From positions 1,906,192 through 1,970,191 of the forward strand of contig JABYQQ010000009.1 in NCBI GenBank assembly GCA_022605405.1: a DNA stretch of 64,000 nucleotides, written 5' to 3'. The stretch comes from Earliella scabrosa. Lineage: Eukaryota; Basidiomycota; Agaricomycetes; Polyporales; Polyporaceae. Shown here piece by piece: positions 33,701-44,050 of the stretch; positions within the stretch are counted from its first letter, which is position 1; every line of letters starts with the position of its first letter. A program made the translations under genes and the position numbers. The notes below the pieces were generated by a model. The model was not told the origin of the DNA, searched no databases, and saw only the letters and a program-made list of their open reading frames with translations.

Positions 33701-34610
33701 AGCCTCTCTTCTGCGACGAGCACTCGAGATGTCTTTCTTTGTATGGAACCAAGGGTTGACGCGCTATTTTGGCAGAATTTGGCGTGACGAAGACAGTTGA
33801 CCTGATGCCGAACGGGAGCAACATCCCGGTGACGCGCGAGAACAGGCTGCAATACATCTACCTTGTCGCGCACTACAGGCTGACGAAGCAGATCAAGAAG
33901 CAGAGTGCTGCGTTTTTCGAGGGCTTGTCAGAAATCATCGACGCTAAGTGGATCCGGTGCGTACTTCGTTGGGATCTCGATATGCAGGACGCTGATGGCG
34001 GTTGGTGACGATGTGCAGGATGTTCAATCAGCAGGAGCTGCAGATCCTGCTGGGAGGCGTGAATTCGCCTATTGACTTGGACGACTTGCGGAAGAACACG
34101 CAGTATGGCGGGCTGTATGACGACCATCATCCTACGATCGAGCTGTTCTGGCAGGTGCGTGTAGTTGCGCTTAGTTTGCACTGTTTCATGGCTGGGTGCT
34201 GATAGAATGAATGTCTAGGTCGTAGATACCTTCAACCAGGACGAGCGTAGAAAGTTGCTGCGATTCGCGACGAGTTGCAGCCGACCGCCATTACTGTGAG
34301 TATCGTCGCCTACTCCACGGACTCGGTGAGATGATTCCATCGACGTATCCATATGCTAATCCCTCGGTAGAGGATTCAAGGAGCTGAAACCGAACTTCGC
34401 CATTCGGGACGCGACCGACGATGAAAGCCGGCTGCCGACTACAAGCACCTGTGTGAACTTGCTGAAGGTGCGTCCTGTTCGACACACGAGCCCGTGCGCG
34501 CGTTGCTCATGAGGATGGCTTGGCAGCTTCCGCGATACAAGAATGCGACTGTGCTGAGGGAAAAACTCCTGAAAGCGATCAATTCAAATGCAGGATTCGA
34601 CCTCTCGTGA
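30767..34610 (+). CDS. HECT-type E3 ubiquitin ligase (Hul5/UBE3C type)
   Basis: Fifteen exons give about 997 aa: 30767-31106, 31157-31244, 31297-31429, 31480-32242, 32296-32599, 32659-32739, 32810-33142, 33203-33342, 33397-33500, 33565-33697, 33776-33956, 34019-34154, 34219-34295, 34371-34467, 34527-34610. Near the N-terminus is an IQ-like motif (AALRIQSSWRGYVAVRT, residues 54-69), typical of Hul5/UBE3C. A long helical middle region has an acidic patch (GDEDSDDEPE). The HECT domain starts around VRRDHIAQDGF and shows DGGGVFKEFL, FIGRILGKALYE, LQILLGG and LPTTSTCVNLLKLP, where the Cys (about residue 965) accepts ubiquitin. The family extends ubiquitin chains on proteasome-bound or misfolded substrates. 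All joins are in frame and the length fits the family. Confidence 0.93.
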
Positions 34611-34743
34611 GACTCAGACTTTTCGTCGCTCTCTTTGTGTCTAGTGATATCGGAGGGTGCAGTCTGTATTCGTAGCCAATGATCGTGTTGTAATACTACG
34701 GTGAACATTCTGGAGGGTACTTGTGCTGCTGCATCGGAAGGAC

Positions 34744-34770
34744 GAGCTCGTGACCTCAAGTCACGAGCTC
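34744..34770. repeat. Perfect 11-bp hairpin between the HECT ligase and MnSOD genes
   Basis: GAGCTCGTGAC and GTCACGAGCTC pair perfectly around the 5-nt loop CTCAA. It lies 134 bp after the ligase stop and 104 bp before the MnSOD ATG, so it may be in the MnSOD 5' untranslated region or act as a 3'-end element of the ligase transcript. Confidence 0.75.
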
Positions 34771-34873
34771 CGTCACGATGACGTCTATCGCGCGCTCATA
34801 TAGCGAGCGGCCGAGCGCGTTGACAAAGTCAGCTCTGTTCTCCTCGTCCCCGACCAACTCGACGCTCACGACC

Positions 34874-35881
34874 ATGTCTGTCCTCGCGACCCTCACTCGC
34901 GCTGCTCCCCGCGTTGCACGCGCTGCCCCCTCCGCCGCTTTCTCGCTCGCTGCTGCGCGCAGCCTGCACACCCTCCCCAAGCTCGACTATGCCTATGACG
35001 TGAGCAGCACTCCGCGTCCTCCTTTACGTCCTCGATGCTCACTGCCAACAACAGGCTCTCGAGCCGCATATTGCTGGCAAGATCATGGAGCTTCATCACA
35101 GCAGGCACCACCAGGCGTACGTGAACGGCCTGAACGCGGCCGAGGAGGCGTACGCCAAGGCACCGTCACCCAAGGACCAGATCAAGCTGCAGTCCGCGCT
35201 CAAGTTCAACGGGGGTGGACACATCAACCATTCGCTGTTTTGGAAGAACCTCGCGCCTCAGTCGCAGGGCGGAGGTGAGCTGAGCGCGGGCCCGCTCAAG
35301 GATGCCCTTGTTGCGGACTTCGGAAGCGTGGATGGTGAGTGCACTGTTGGGTCTATTCTGGTGACTCGGTAGCCTTAAGAAACGGCATTGGACGCACGTA
35401 AGGCGTGCAGCTTCGTCTTGTGCGGCTCTCCTGCCCTCTGCCCCTTGCCCTTGGACGCATTGGCGGCTTGCTGTTTTTCACCCGCACCTGCCGCACCTGC
35501 CACGAGCCTTAATGTGCCCTCGAGACGCGTTGCTGACTATATCTCAGCGTTCAAGAAGAAAATGAACACCGTCACCGCCGCCATTCAGGGTTCGGGTTGG
35601 GGCTGGCTCGGCTACAACCCCGAGACGAAGAAGCTCGAGATTGTGACGACCGCGAACCAGGATCCGCTCCTCAGCCATGTCCCCATCATTGGCATTGATA
35701 TCTGGGAGCACGCGTTCTACCTCCAGTACCAGAACGTCAAGGCTGATGTGAGTAACACGCGTCCTTCCTTCCTGACAAGCTCGAGCTGAGTGAGACACTG
35801 CAGTACCTCACGGCCATCTGGAATGTGATTAACTTCCAGGAGGCCGAGCGTCGTTTCGTTGAGGCCGCCAAGTCCGCGTAA
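34874..35881 (+). CDS. SOD2: Mitochondrial manganese superoxide dismutase
   Basis: Four exons (34874-34999, 35055-35334, 35548-35747, 35804-35881) give 227 aa. The first 30 residues are Arg/Ala/Ser-rich without acids, a classic matrix-targeting presequence. The mature part begins [20 protein letters not shown]. Expected Mn ligands are His56 ([12 protein letters not shown]), His101 (GHINHSLFW), Asp186 and His190 ([11 protein letters not shown]). The enzyme converts superoxide to oxygen and hydrogen peroxide. Gly/Gln positions around GSGWGWLGY match Mn rather than Fe enzymes. Intron 2 is 213 nt, longer than its neighbours. The start was chosen as the ATG that directly begins the presequence. 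Confidence 0.95.
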
Positions 35882-36402
35882 GCGTGACCGTCGCGCCGAC
35901 GACGCTTTGGTCCGAAAAGCCGACGCGTTAACTACGGACACGGACATAGGATAAGCTGCATTTGAGGAAACGTATCTACGTCATAATTTCACGCTTGATG
36001 TTTTGTCGTTGTACTGTACTTACTCAACACATGCTCTTTGCTTCAAGTTCTCCATCGTAATGCCGCTGGAATTTGAGGCGTGAGGGCCGCCTGCCTTGCG
36101 GGTGCCGCGCGAATTCGCGCGTGTCCGTCCTATCTCCACAGCACGACTCAGCCAGAACTTTTCATTATCACCTATGATGACCAAATAACGGCATTTCTGC
36201 GAAGTCTTGACGCGGGGCCAGTGATATACTCACGTTTCTGCATCACAGAATGATCAGCTTCTAATACTAGATGACAACGTGAGCAAACAGCGCGTATGTT
36301 CTTGTTCTGTAACTACCACCACTGGCAGGGCTGCTTGATACTGGACAGTGGACATTCGACGACAGGCCGTGTTACGTGGCCGCATACAGAGACTCGGAGG
36401 CG
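35882..36402. other. Intergenic between MnSOD and D-lactate dehydrogenase 2
   Basis: About 520 bp with a mildly AT-rich centre. It contains the MnSOD 3' end and the upstream region of dehydrogenase copy 2. No gene recognised. Confidence 0.4.
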
Positions 36403-38989
36403 ATGTTTGTCCCAGCGACACGCACTGGATCTCTCTGGGCGCGAGCCTCCTCTCGGGCGCGCGCATCGCGAGGATTACCCAAGAAGCCAGCTATCCTAGG
36501 AATCACCAGAGCAGATACGGACGGTCATCACCGCCGTCATGCATCCTCCTCCGCTGACGGCCCGGGACCAGGGACAGACCGACCTGGATCGTCGAACGCG
36601 TTACTCGCATTCTCTGTAGGCTCGCTCCTTAGCGGCGCGCTGGGGTACTACTTCGCGACGTCGGATGCGACAACCAACGGAACAGCCATCACCGAGTTCA
36701 ACACGCAGTATGGCTCGCCCGAGGACTTCGAGAAAGCGATTGGAGAGCTGAAGAGGGCGCTCGCGGACGAGGATGGCGTCTCGATGGACGAGGAGGACCT
36801 CGAACGGCATGGCGCGTCCGCGTTCGTGGCGAACCACCCGGGTTCGTATAGTTCGCTTGTGGTACTAGACTATGGGACCGACGTTGTGCGCGCTGTAGGC
36901 TCATCCCCTTCGGTGGTTGTATACCCGACGTCGACCGAGGATGTGGTCAAGATCGTGAAGATTGCGGTCAAGTACCGCATGCCTGTTGTGCCCTACTCGG
37001 GCGCGAGCAGCCTTGAGGGCCATTATCTCGCAGTAAGTCGCGTAAAACTACTTTTCTTGAGCAACGTCCAAGTCCATAATGTCGGGCTAACTCGTGCTTC
37101 GCAGCCGTCCGTCGGAGGCATATGTGTCGATATGTCGCGGATGGACAAAATCTTGGAAATACATGGTCAGTGGGAGGGCGATGATTGATTGAATGTCCAT
37201 GGAGAACTGATTGTTACCCGGACTGCAGAAGCTGACTCGGACGTCGTGTGTCAACCCGGGGTCTGCTGGATGGACCTAAACGACCACTTGAAGAAGAAAG
37301 GTCAGGCCGACTGAAGTGCCCGAACGGCATCCTACTGATGCCATAGGTGTTCGGTATTGCCCATGGGATTCACTGGCCAGGCATCCCGCTGTTCTTCCCT
37401 GTGAGTCCTGAATTGCGACTTCAATTAGCAAACGCGCGCGCAGAAGACTTACCAGAACGCGACAGTTGGATCCGGGTCCTAGTGCGACTCTTGGCGGTAT
37501 GTTGAGTACGGGCTGTTCAGGAAGTCAGCATCTTCCACAAGATTCGCGCGAGGGTCTTGATCGCTCACCTCGCCGCCGCGCCTTCCAGCCAACGCGGTAC
37601 GATACGGGACCGCCCGAGCAGAGTGGTTTCTGAACGCGGTGCGCGACTTGCCGTTGTCACTAGTATACCAGTCCATGGCTCGCTCACCATACCATCAGAC
37701 AGTCGTCCTGCCTTCCGGAGACGTGATCAAGACGCGTAGACGGGCGCGAAAGTCCTCCGCGGGGTTCGACACAACCAAACTGTTCATCGGCGCGGAGGGC
37801 ACGCTGGGTATCGTAACGGAGGGTGAGCCGGGTCTGTGTCCGATCGACTCGAGGAGAAACTCACGTACTCGATGGCTCTGCAGTGACGGTGCGGCTTGCG
37901 CCCGTGCTCCCGACCAGCGTCGCCGTCGTGCAGTTCCCGGACGTGCAGAAAGCGACACAGGCGGTCATCGAGGTCGTGAACTCTGGAGTCGGCATTCGTG
38001 AGTGTGCGCACTGCGCCGGTAATTGAGGGGGGAGCTAACAGCGGCGGTCTCACGTTGTCCATCTTGACGGACTGCAGAGTGCGTCGAACTCGTAGACGAC
38101 CTGTTTATGAAGGGCACGAACATGTACGGCATGTCGCCGCGCAAGTGGCCCGAGAAGGACAGCCTGTTCTTCAAGTTCCAGGGCCCTACGGCGCGCGCGC
38201 TGTCCGAGTCGGCGGAGATCGTGCGGAAGATCACGGACAAGCACGGCGGGACGAACTTCACGTTGGCGAAGACCGAGAAGGAGGCGGACGACCTGTGGAC
38301 GGACCGGAAGAATGCGCTCTTCTCGGGGCTCGCGATGGTGCCTGGAGCGAAAGCTTGGGGAACGGATGTTTGGTGGGTTGGACTGAATCCACGGCTTCGC
38401 GGTTCTTCCCGTTTGTAGAGGCGCGACTGACGAGCAGTGTCTGCGCTACCCCCGTGTCCCCGTGTCGCGGCTGCCAGACCTGATCTATGCGACAAAGAAC
38501 GACTTGGCGGAGCATGGACTTGTATCGACCATTGTAGGGCATGTCGGGGATGGTACGAGCGCAACTTGACTGCGAGATGTGCCGTCTTGGTCTGACACGT
38601 TTCCAGGGAACTTCCACGCATTGCTTCTGTTCCGAGATGAGAAGGAGGAAGCCCTGACGCATGAGGCAGCCAGGCGTGTCGTCCAGCGGGCTATCGCGCT
38701 GGACGGTACCTGTGAGTGGAATTCGAGCACATAACGTACCCAAGAGAACTGACCATCAGCACGGACGGCAGGCACCGGGGAACATGGCGTTGGGATTGGA
38801 AAGCGAGAGTATCTGTATGATGAGCTGGGAGAGGGGACAATCGACCTCATGAAGACGATCAAAAGGGCGATCGACCCGCTCAACCTGTTCAATCCAGGCA
38901 AAGTCAGTACGCGTCTACTCGATGCGGGATCGCAGGCTCATCCATATCCGCAGCTGTACCCCGACAAACCCGCGAACACGAAACGATAG
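36403..38989 (+). CDS. D-lactate dehydrogenase (cytochrome), copy 2, with an altered splice junction
   Basis: Fourteen exons: 36403-36841, 36899-37032, 37105-37165, 37229-37300, 37381-37400, 37466-37523, 37589-37638, 37699-37822, 37884-37997, 38078-38367, 38438-38552, 38607-38711, 38772-38902, 38954-38989. The product (about 582 aa) matches copy 1 throughout ([58 protein letters not shown]), and exons 2-9 have exactly the same lengths. Two differences stand out. At the exon 10/11 junction the donor used by copy 1 (after DV) finds no in-frame acceptor. I used GTTTGG at 38368 with the acceptor ending at 38437, which gives GTD-CLRYPRVPVSRLPDL. An extra intron (38712-38771) splits the Cys codon before TGEHG. 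If the alternative splice is not used, this copy is frameshifted. Its N-terminus is longer on the basic side and precedes a TM ([18 protein letters not shown]). Confidence 0.78.
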
Positions 38990-39114
38990 GTGCGATACAC
39001 CCGGGTCTGCCGCCCGAAGGACGATAAGACGTACTATATGTATTGCGCTAGGATAGTCCGACAACAGAATAAATAGTTCGGTACGGGTACATACGAGAAG
39101 AACGCGATGCGCGC

Positions 39115-40125
39115 TCAGTCCACCTTCCTGGACCATCTCCTGCTGCTTGGACGAGGGCTTGCACGGCCGCCGGGAGAGGCAGGAGGGATGACAACTTCGA
39201 CCTTGTGCGTCGGAGGAGACCAGTGCGCCCGCTTCTCGTCGGAGATCCCGATAGGGCCCATCTCGAGCTCGTCCTTGTCCTGCTTGCCCCAGTATATCCA
39301 CATTTGGAATCCGAGGACGATGTTGAGGGCAAGCGCAAGGGCAAACCCAGCTGTGACGATGGGGTCGCCGACTTCGGTTGCTGTGGTGAACAAACGGGCA
39401 AGGCAGCCGCCAACTTGGGAAATGACGGCAAAGGCAGAGAGCTGGCCGGTGCTCTGCGCGCGGTGGTTCTGGCGAATCTGGGGCAGCTTGGAGAAGAGAG
39501 AGAGGGGAAGAGTGGAGAGCTGGCAAAGGGCCATAGCGGAGTGGGGCAGGACGACTAGACCGACCGCGAACGCGAGCATGGCCTGTGCGGAGAGAACAGC
39601 ACGTTGGACCGGGCTCCGCGCGGCGAGGGAGGAGGGGGGGTTGTAGTGGACTATGAGGAGGGTGATGATGACGTTCTGGATGGTGAGGAAGAAGTTCTCG
39701 CCATAGGTGGAGAAGGGGAAGTTGTTGCGGTAGGAGTAGGCAAGAGTGATTGCATACGAGAGCGTTTCGAGGACGTATGCGGTGAGGGAAAGGCCACGCG
39801 CGGAGCGTGCAGACACGACTGTGAGGCCGGCGTTGGGTACATGATTTCGCGAGGAAGACGGATTCACGCACTGAGAAGCAATTGCGGCACTTTCATGATG
39901 GAGCCCCCGACAACAATTCCAAGCCCCAGCCCCTTCGAGAGCGAGTACTTGAGACATTCGATGTCACCAAAGTCGAGGTTCTCGACGATGGAGGTGTAAC
40001 ATTTCTGTGCAGTGTTGAACGTTTAGCCCCGGTGAAAAGTGGGCGATCGAGGCTCGTACCTCGCCAACAATCGAAACGCCAAGGTCTTTGACAAACCACG
40101 GCAGGTTCTGGGTAATTGCGGTCAT
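39115..40125 (-). CDS. MPDU1: Mannose-P-dolichol utilization defect 1 protein (PQ-loop family)
   Basis: Three exons (40125-40060, 40004-39872, 39818-39115) give 300 aa. MTAITQNLPWFVKDLGVSIV and EKCYTSIVENLDFGDIECLK are the characteristic opening. The two PQ-loop motifs are KVPQLLLI (PQ at residues 62-63) and SKLPQIRQN (179-180), each followed by the STG/ARSARGLS-type segment. About seven hydrophobic helices are present, including YVLETLSYAITLAYSY. In animals MPDU1 is an ER membrane protein needed for use of dolichol-phosphate mannose and glucose in glycosylation. The C-terminal tail is basic and Pro/Ser-rich (ASPRPSSRRWSRKVD), with no ER retrieval motif seen. The frame stays open upstream to about 40215, but without an ATG. 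The gene is head to head with eIF3e. Confidence 0.92.
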
Positions 40126-40398
40126 CGTCGCAAAGTCAGGCGGCGCGAAAGCGTGAGCGGAGAGCGAGAACGAGGCAAGGACGAGGATGCGCGTTGAGGC
40201 TACGCTGAGATGCACGCGGACGTGTCGTGCCAGTCTGAGCGTCTCTCCGGCGTCTGCCGGCTAACGCGTCTAACGCGCCAGCCACGTGCGCGCGTCTCCC
40301 GATTTGGCACGCATTTTTTGGCGGTGGTCGACGGCGAGAACGATCTCTCGCTCATCGAGCTCGCCCTCTTGTCCGTCGTCCTCGCTCTCATATCCAAA
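40126..40398. promoter_or_regulatory. Bidirectional promoter of MPDU1 and eIF3e
   Basis: Only 273 bp separate the two start codons. The region contains one E-box (CACGTG at 40283-40288) next to two copies of CTAACGCG (near 40261 and 40270). A C/T-rich stretch precedes the eIF3e ATG, which lies in the context AAAATGGCC, a good eukaryotic start context. Confidence 0.5.
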
Positions 40399-41994
40399 AT
40401 GGCCGAATACGACCTCACAAAAACGATTATCCCCTACTGCGACCGGCACCTCGTTTTCCCTCTCCTCGCTCACCTCGCCGAGAGCGATCTCTTCCCGGTC
40501 GAGCAGGTGCAGGCCGCGCAATATGAGCTCGCGAAGGAGACGAACATGGTCGACTATGCCGTCAATCTCTTCCAGCAGCTGCATCCAGACGAAGAAGCAC
40601 CGCAAGGTGCGCCCCTTCTCCATCGTCCTCTTCTTTGCCTGACCGAACCCAGAGTTTGCGGAGAAGCGTGAAAAGGCCGTCTCCACGAACGAGCAGCTGC
40701 AGCAGGAGGCACAGGCCGTACTCGACGTGATCGAGAACCCCGAGGTCGCTCAGGCCCTCCGCCAGGACAAGAATCAAAATCTACAGTTCCTGCGAGACAA
40801 CTACAACGTGAGTCTGTCCGTATATCCTCGCCGGACCCTCGTCCGAACGTCTCCCAGGTTACTCTCGAACAAATCACCGCCCTCTACAACTTTGGCAAGT
40901 TCCAATACTCGTACGGAAATTACAGCGGCGCTGCCGACTACCTCTACCACTTCCGCATCCTCTCCACCGACCCCGATCTCACCATCTCCGCCCACTGGGG
41001 AAAGCTCGCGTGCGACATCCTCACCGGAAAGTGGGACGTCGCCCTCGAAGAGCTCAACTCCCTTCGCGAAGCCATCGACGCTCGCGCGCCCTCGATGCCC
41101 CAATTCGCTGCCCCCTCGTCCTCACACGCCGACCCTGCCCTCTCTCAGCTCCATTCGCGAACATGGCTCCTTCACTGGTCCCTCTTCGTCTACTTCAACC
41201 ATCCCCAGGGCCGCACTCTCCTCCTCGAAACGTTCCTCTCTCCTACGTATCTCAACACCATCCAGACATCCTCGCCATGGATCCTCCGCTACCTCGCCAC
41301 CGCCGCCGTACTTTCACGGAAGTCCGCCTCGGGCGCGCTCTCCTCCCGCGTGCGTCACTCCATCCGCGAGATCGTCAAGGTCATCCAGATGGAGGAGTAC
41401 CAGTACCAGGATCCCGTCACGCAGTTCCTCAAGGAGCTCTACGTCGAGTTCGACTTCGAGGCTGCGCAGAAAGAGCTCGGCAAGGCCGAGACAGTCGTCG
41501 CAAACGACTTCTTCCTGGGCGAGTTCCGTGACGACTTTATGGACAATGCACGGTATCTCATCAGCGAGGCTTACTGCCGCATACACCAGCGCATAGACAT
41601 CGCGTACGTGCTCTCTGCTTACCAGATCCGGTGTTTCCTCACGTCGCGTGTCCCATAGTGACCTATCGGAGAGGTTGAACCTCTCGCGTGACGAGGGTGA
41701 GAAGTGGATTGTTAACCTCATCCGTGAGACGCGTATGGGCGCAGACGCAAAGATCGATCTCGAGAAGGTACGATGTCTCCATGCTGCGCTTGACTTGAGC
41801 TATTTGCTGAAACCATGCCTCTGCAGAACGTCATCGAGATTCATCGCCCACCATTGCCCATATACCAGTCCGTCATCGAGAAGACACGCGGTCTTGCGTT
41901 CCGCACGCAGGCCCTTGGCGCGGCGATGTCGAGGACGCAGCAACCCATGGGTGCGCCCGAGGCTGCGCAGCCCGCGGTCGTCGAGGCGCAGTGA
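40399..41994 (+). CDS. INT6: Eukaryotic translation initiation factor 3 subunit E
   Basis: Five exons (40399-40606, 40653-40807, 40858-41603, 41659-41767, 41827-41994) give 461 aa. The N-terminus [20 protein letters not shown] and the block [11 protein letters not shown] are diagnostic of eIF3e/Int6. The centre contains helical repeats ([40 protein letters not shown]). The C-terminal PCI domain includes [38 protein letters not shown] and [20 protein letters not shown]. The protein is part of the eIF3 complex that binds the 40S subunit. Length and splice joins are normal for the family. The tail is Ala/Gln/Pro-rich. Confidence 0.95.
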
Positions 41995-43130
41995 GGCTGA
42001 TTGGGGACGGTACGATACGGTTGCACGCGTGTATCGCCAAGTCTTGTATTGTAGCCTGTATCACACTTGCTGTCTTGTTGTTCGTGTAGTCTGCCATTTA
42101 GGGTCTGCGTGTCTGATGTTGGCGACATCCAGTCGGCGCGGCATGTACATTCTCGTGAGACCGACAAAAGGTGCAACGTCTCGTCTGGACCGTTCGCCGC
42201 GAGTGTGTGGGTCCTCCGGGCGTTCTCCCACCGCATGCTGGAATTCAGTCGAGTTGAGATGCGCGATGCGAGTTGCCTCTGTTGCGATCTTCGTCCTCCG
42301 TGTTCATCAAGCTTTCTCCTCGCATACAGCCCCGCACATATTTGTGTCCTTCCCGCGCCGTCGTCGTTGTCTTGACCGTCTCACAACTATTCTCGCGCCT
42401 CGTCTTGGAAGTCGACTTCTGCTCCCTTCAGCTTCAAGTAAGCACCTATCGCATATTGCTACTATCGTTGCACCCGCCGTCACACGCACTCTCCCGTTCG
42501 AGTTCCATTGGTTCCTCGGCAGTTCCTCGGTCCTGTCGTTGTTGGCATGAGCAAAGAGTGGGAGCGAAGGGGACGAGGGTCGATTTGAAGAGACTACAGT
42601 GTCGTATCGAACGTCAGTGAGTGCTCAATGACCTTTGCCTCCCGTTCATCTCTATCCACCTACGTCGCCGACCGCCGCCTTCAAGACGGCTACACACCTG
42701 CGAAGGTACGCCTTCAGACGCAAGTTGCTCGCTCTTCTGGACACTGTCTATCGTCTTCGTCTTCCCCTTTTATCTTGTCCGGCTTCACCCTCCCAAGACG
42801 TGAGCTACACCCCAACGCGTAGGCGTTCAAGCTGATTGGCGTTGTCGCGGAATGTGGTCCCCCCTCTCGTTCATTTTCCTCATCGGCGTGCTCCTCGGTC
42901 ACTGGTCCTCGGTCAGGGGGCCAGGTAGCGTGGCCGTGGCATATGTAGTAGTAATGTCCCAGTCCGATCCATCTGTTCTTCGCAGAACCGTTCATTGAGA
43001 ATGATAACGAGCATCTATGATCCGTTGGCTACATGCATGTTCGCTCGCAAGCCAGCCTTTAGTTCTTCGTGCCTCAGAATAAACATGCATGTGGTACAAT
43101 GGACAGTATGAACGATGGACATCCCGTCTC
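41995..43130. other. Convergent intergenic region, no gene recognised
   Basis: About 1.1 kb between the stops of eIF3e (+) and the homeodomain-like gene (-). Many short C-rich frames cross 42260-42840 on the plus strand (several start near 42620-42640), but none has a motif or a convincing splice pattern. Confidence 0.4.
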
Positions 43131-43894
43131 TCAGACCTCGTCCGGCCACTTGAACTCATTCAAGCCTGCGTAGTTGCCGTCTACGGCACATCCAAAGTTG
43201 CCATAGACTTCGATGGGGAACCGGAACTCTTGGTCGAGACTGACCTGGAAGGACGGCTGTCCACTGCTTGCGACCATGTCAACCTCGGACGTAGTCTGCA
43301 CTTCGAGGCGGTCAATATTTCAATCGCTACATCGCACAATGTATGGCATGGGATACCTGGGCGGCAGCGCGATCCTTCTCCCGAACTACTTCGTCATGAG
43401 CCGCTGCAAACAGCACTTTGGCGTCGACTTGGTAAGTGGCGGCCGCGAGGATAATTCTCTCCACAGGCTCTCGAAGAGTGGGAAGCATGCCCGCTAAGGC
43501 GTCGGGCGTGATTACTGTCCGTCACGGTTGGACATTCTCATGAGCATGCCCAGATACCAACGATGCTTGAAAAGTCCAGTACCTGATTGCGGGCTTCGCT
43601 GAATGCTCTGACTCTTCTCGGCTTCTCTCTTCTTGTTGGTGAAGAAGTTGCTATGTGTCTTTGCGGTGTACCACTGTGCAACCTCGGGAATCTTGATGAT
43701 CTCTTCATAAATCTCATCCCTTTCTTGCTGAGAAGGGACCCTTCCATCCGCACACAGTGCTTTGATTGGTTTAGTTCGTAGGAGAGATGCACACAGATAG
43801 CATGATACTGAAACACACCCAGTCTCTTCTGCTTGAGGTAAGAAGGGAGGTCATGTCTTATTTTGGAGTCTGAGGAGGACATGGTGGTGTTCAT
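43131..43894 (-). CDS. Short homeodomain-like protein
   Basis: Four exons (43894-43819, 43759-43583, 43514-43357, 43295-43131) give 191 aa with clean phases. Residues about 18-76 resemble a divergent homeodomain: LPSYLKQKRL, then RVPSQQERDEIYEEIIKIP, then WYTAKTHSNFFTNKKREAE. The last piece corresponds to recognition helix 3 (W-F-N-R pattern; here F, F, N and K). The following part is a predicted helix (LPTLREPVERIILAAATYQV and AKVLFAAAHDEVVREKDRAA). The C-terminus is acidic and aromatic (YGNFGCAVDGNYAGLNEFKW). Mating-type homeodomain proteins of mushrooms are much longer, so this is probably a small orphan regulator or a truncated relative. It is the last gene before the satellite array. Confidence 0.55.
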
Positions 43895-44050
43895 GATGGA
43901 ATGTGGGAATTGCCAGAGTATATATAGGGCAAATGATACCAAAAGTGGTTAGACTGTAACCTGTATGATTATGTGGAGCTTATCTCATCAGCATGGGCTG
44001 CGGCGATTGTAAGTGGTCAATGCACTGTATGAGTGACCAATAGCAAACAG
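43895..44050. other. Junction between the last gene and the satellite array
   Basis: About 155 bp of unique sequence lies between the homeodomain-like ATG and the first satellite unit. The edge is abrupt: AGTGTTGGTGACGGTTGG here replaces the AGTGTTAGGGACGACGGTTGG that ends every regular unit. The promoter of the homeodomain-like gene must lie here and/or inside the array. Confidence 0.5.

Noticed and set aside
40126..40215. A signal-peptide-like N-terminal extension of MPDU1
   Set aside because: The frame is open but has no ATG; the family's usual start (MTAITQNLP) lies at 40125.
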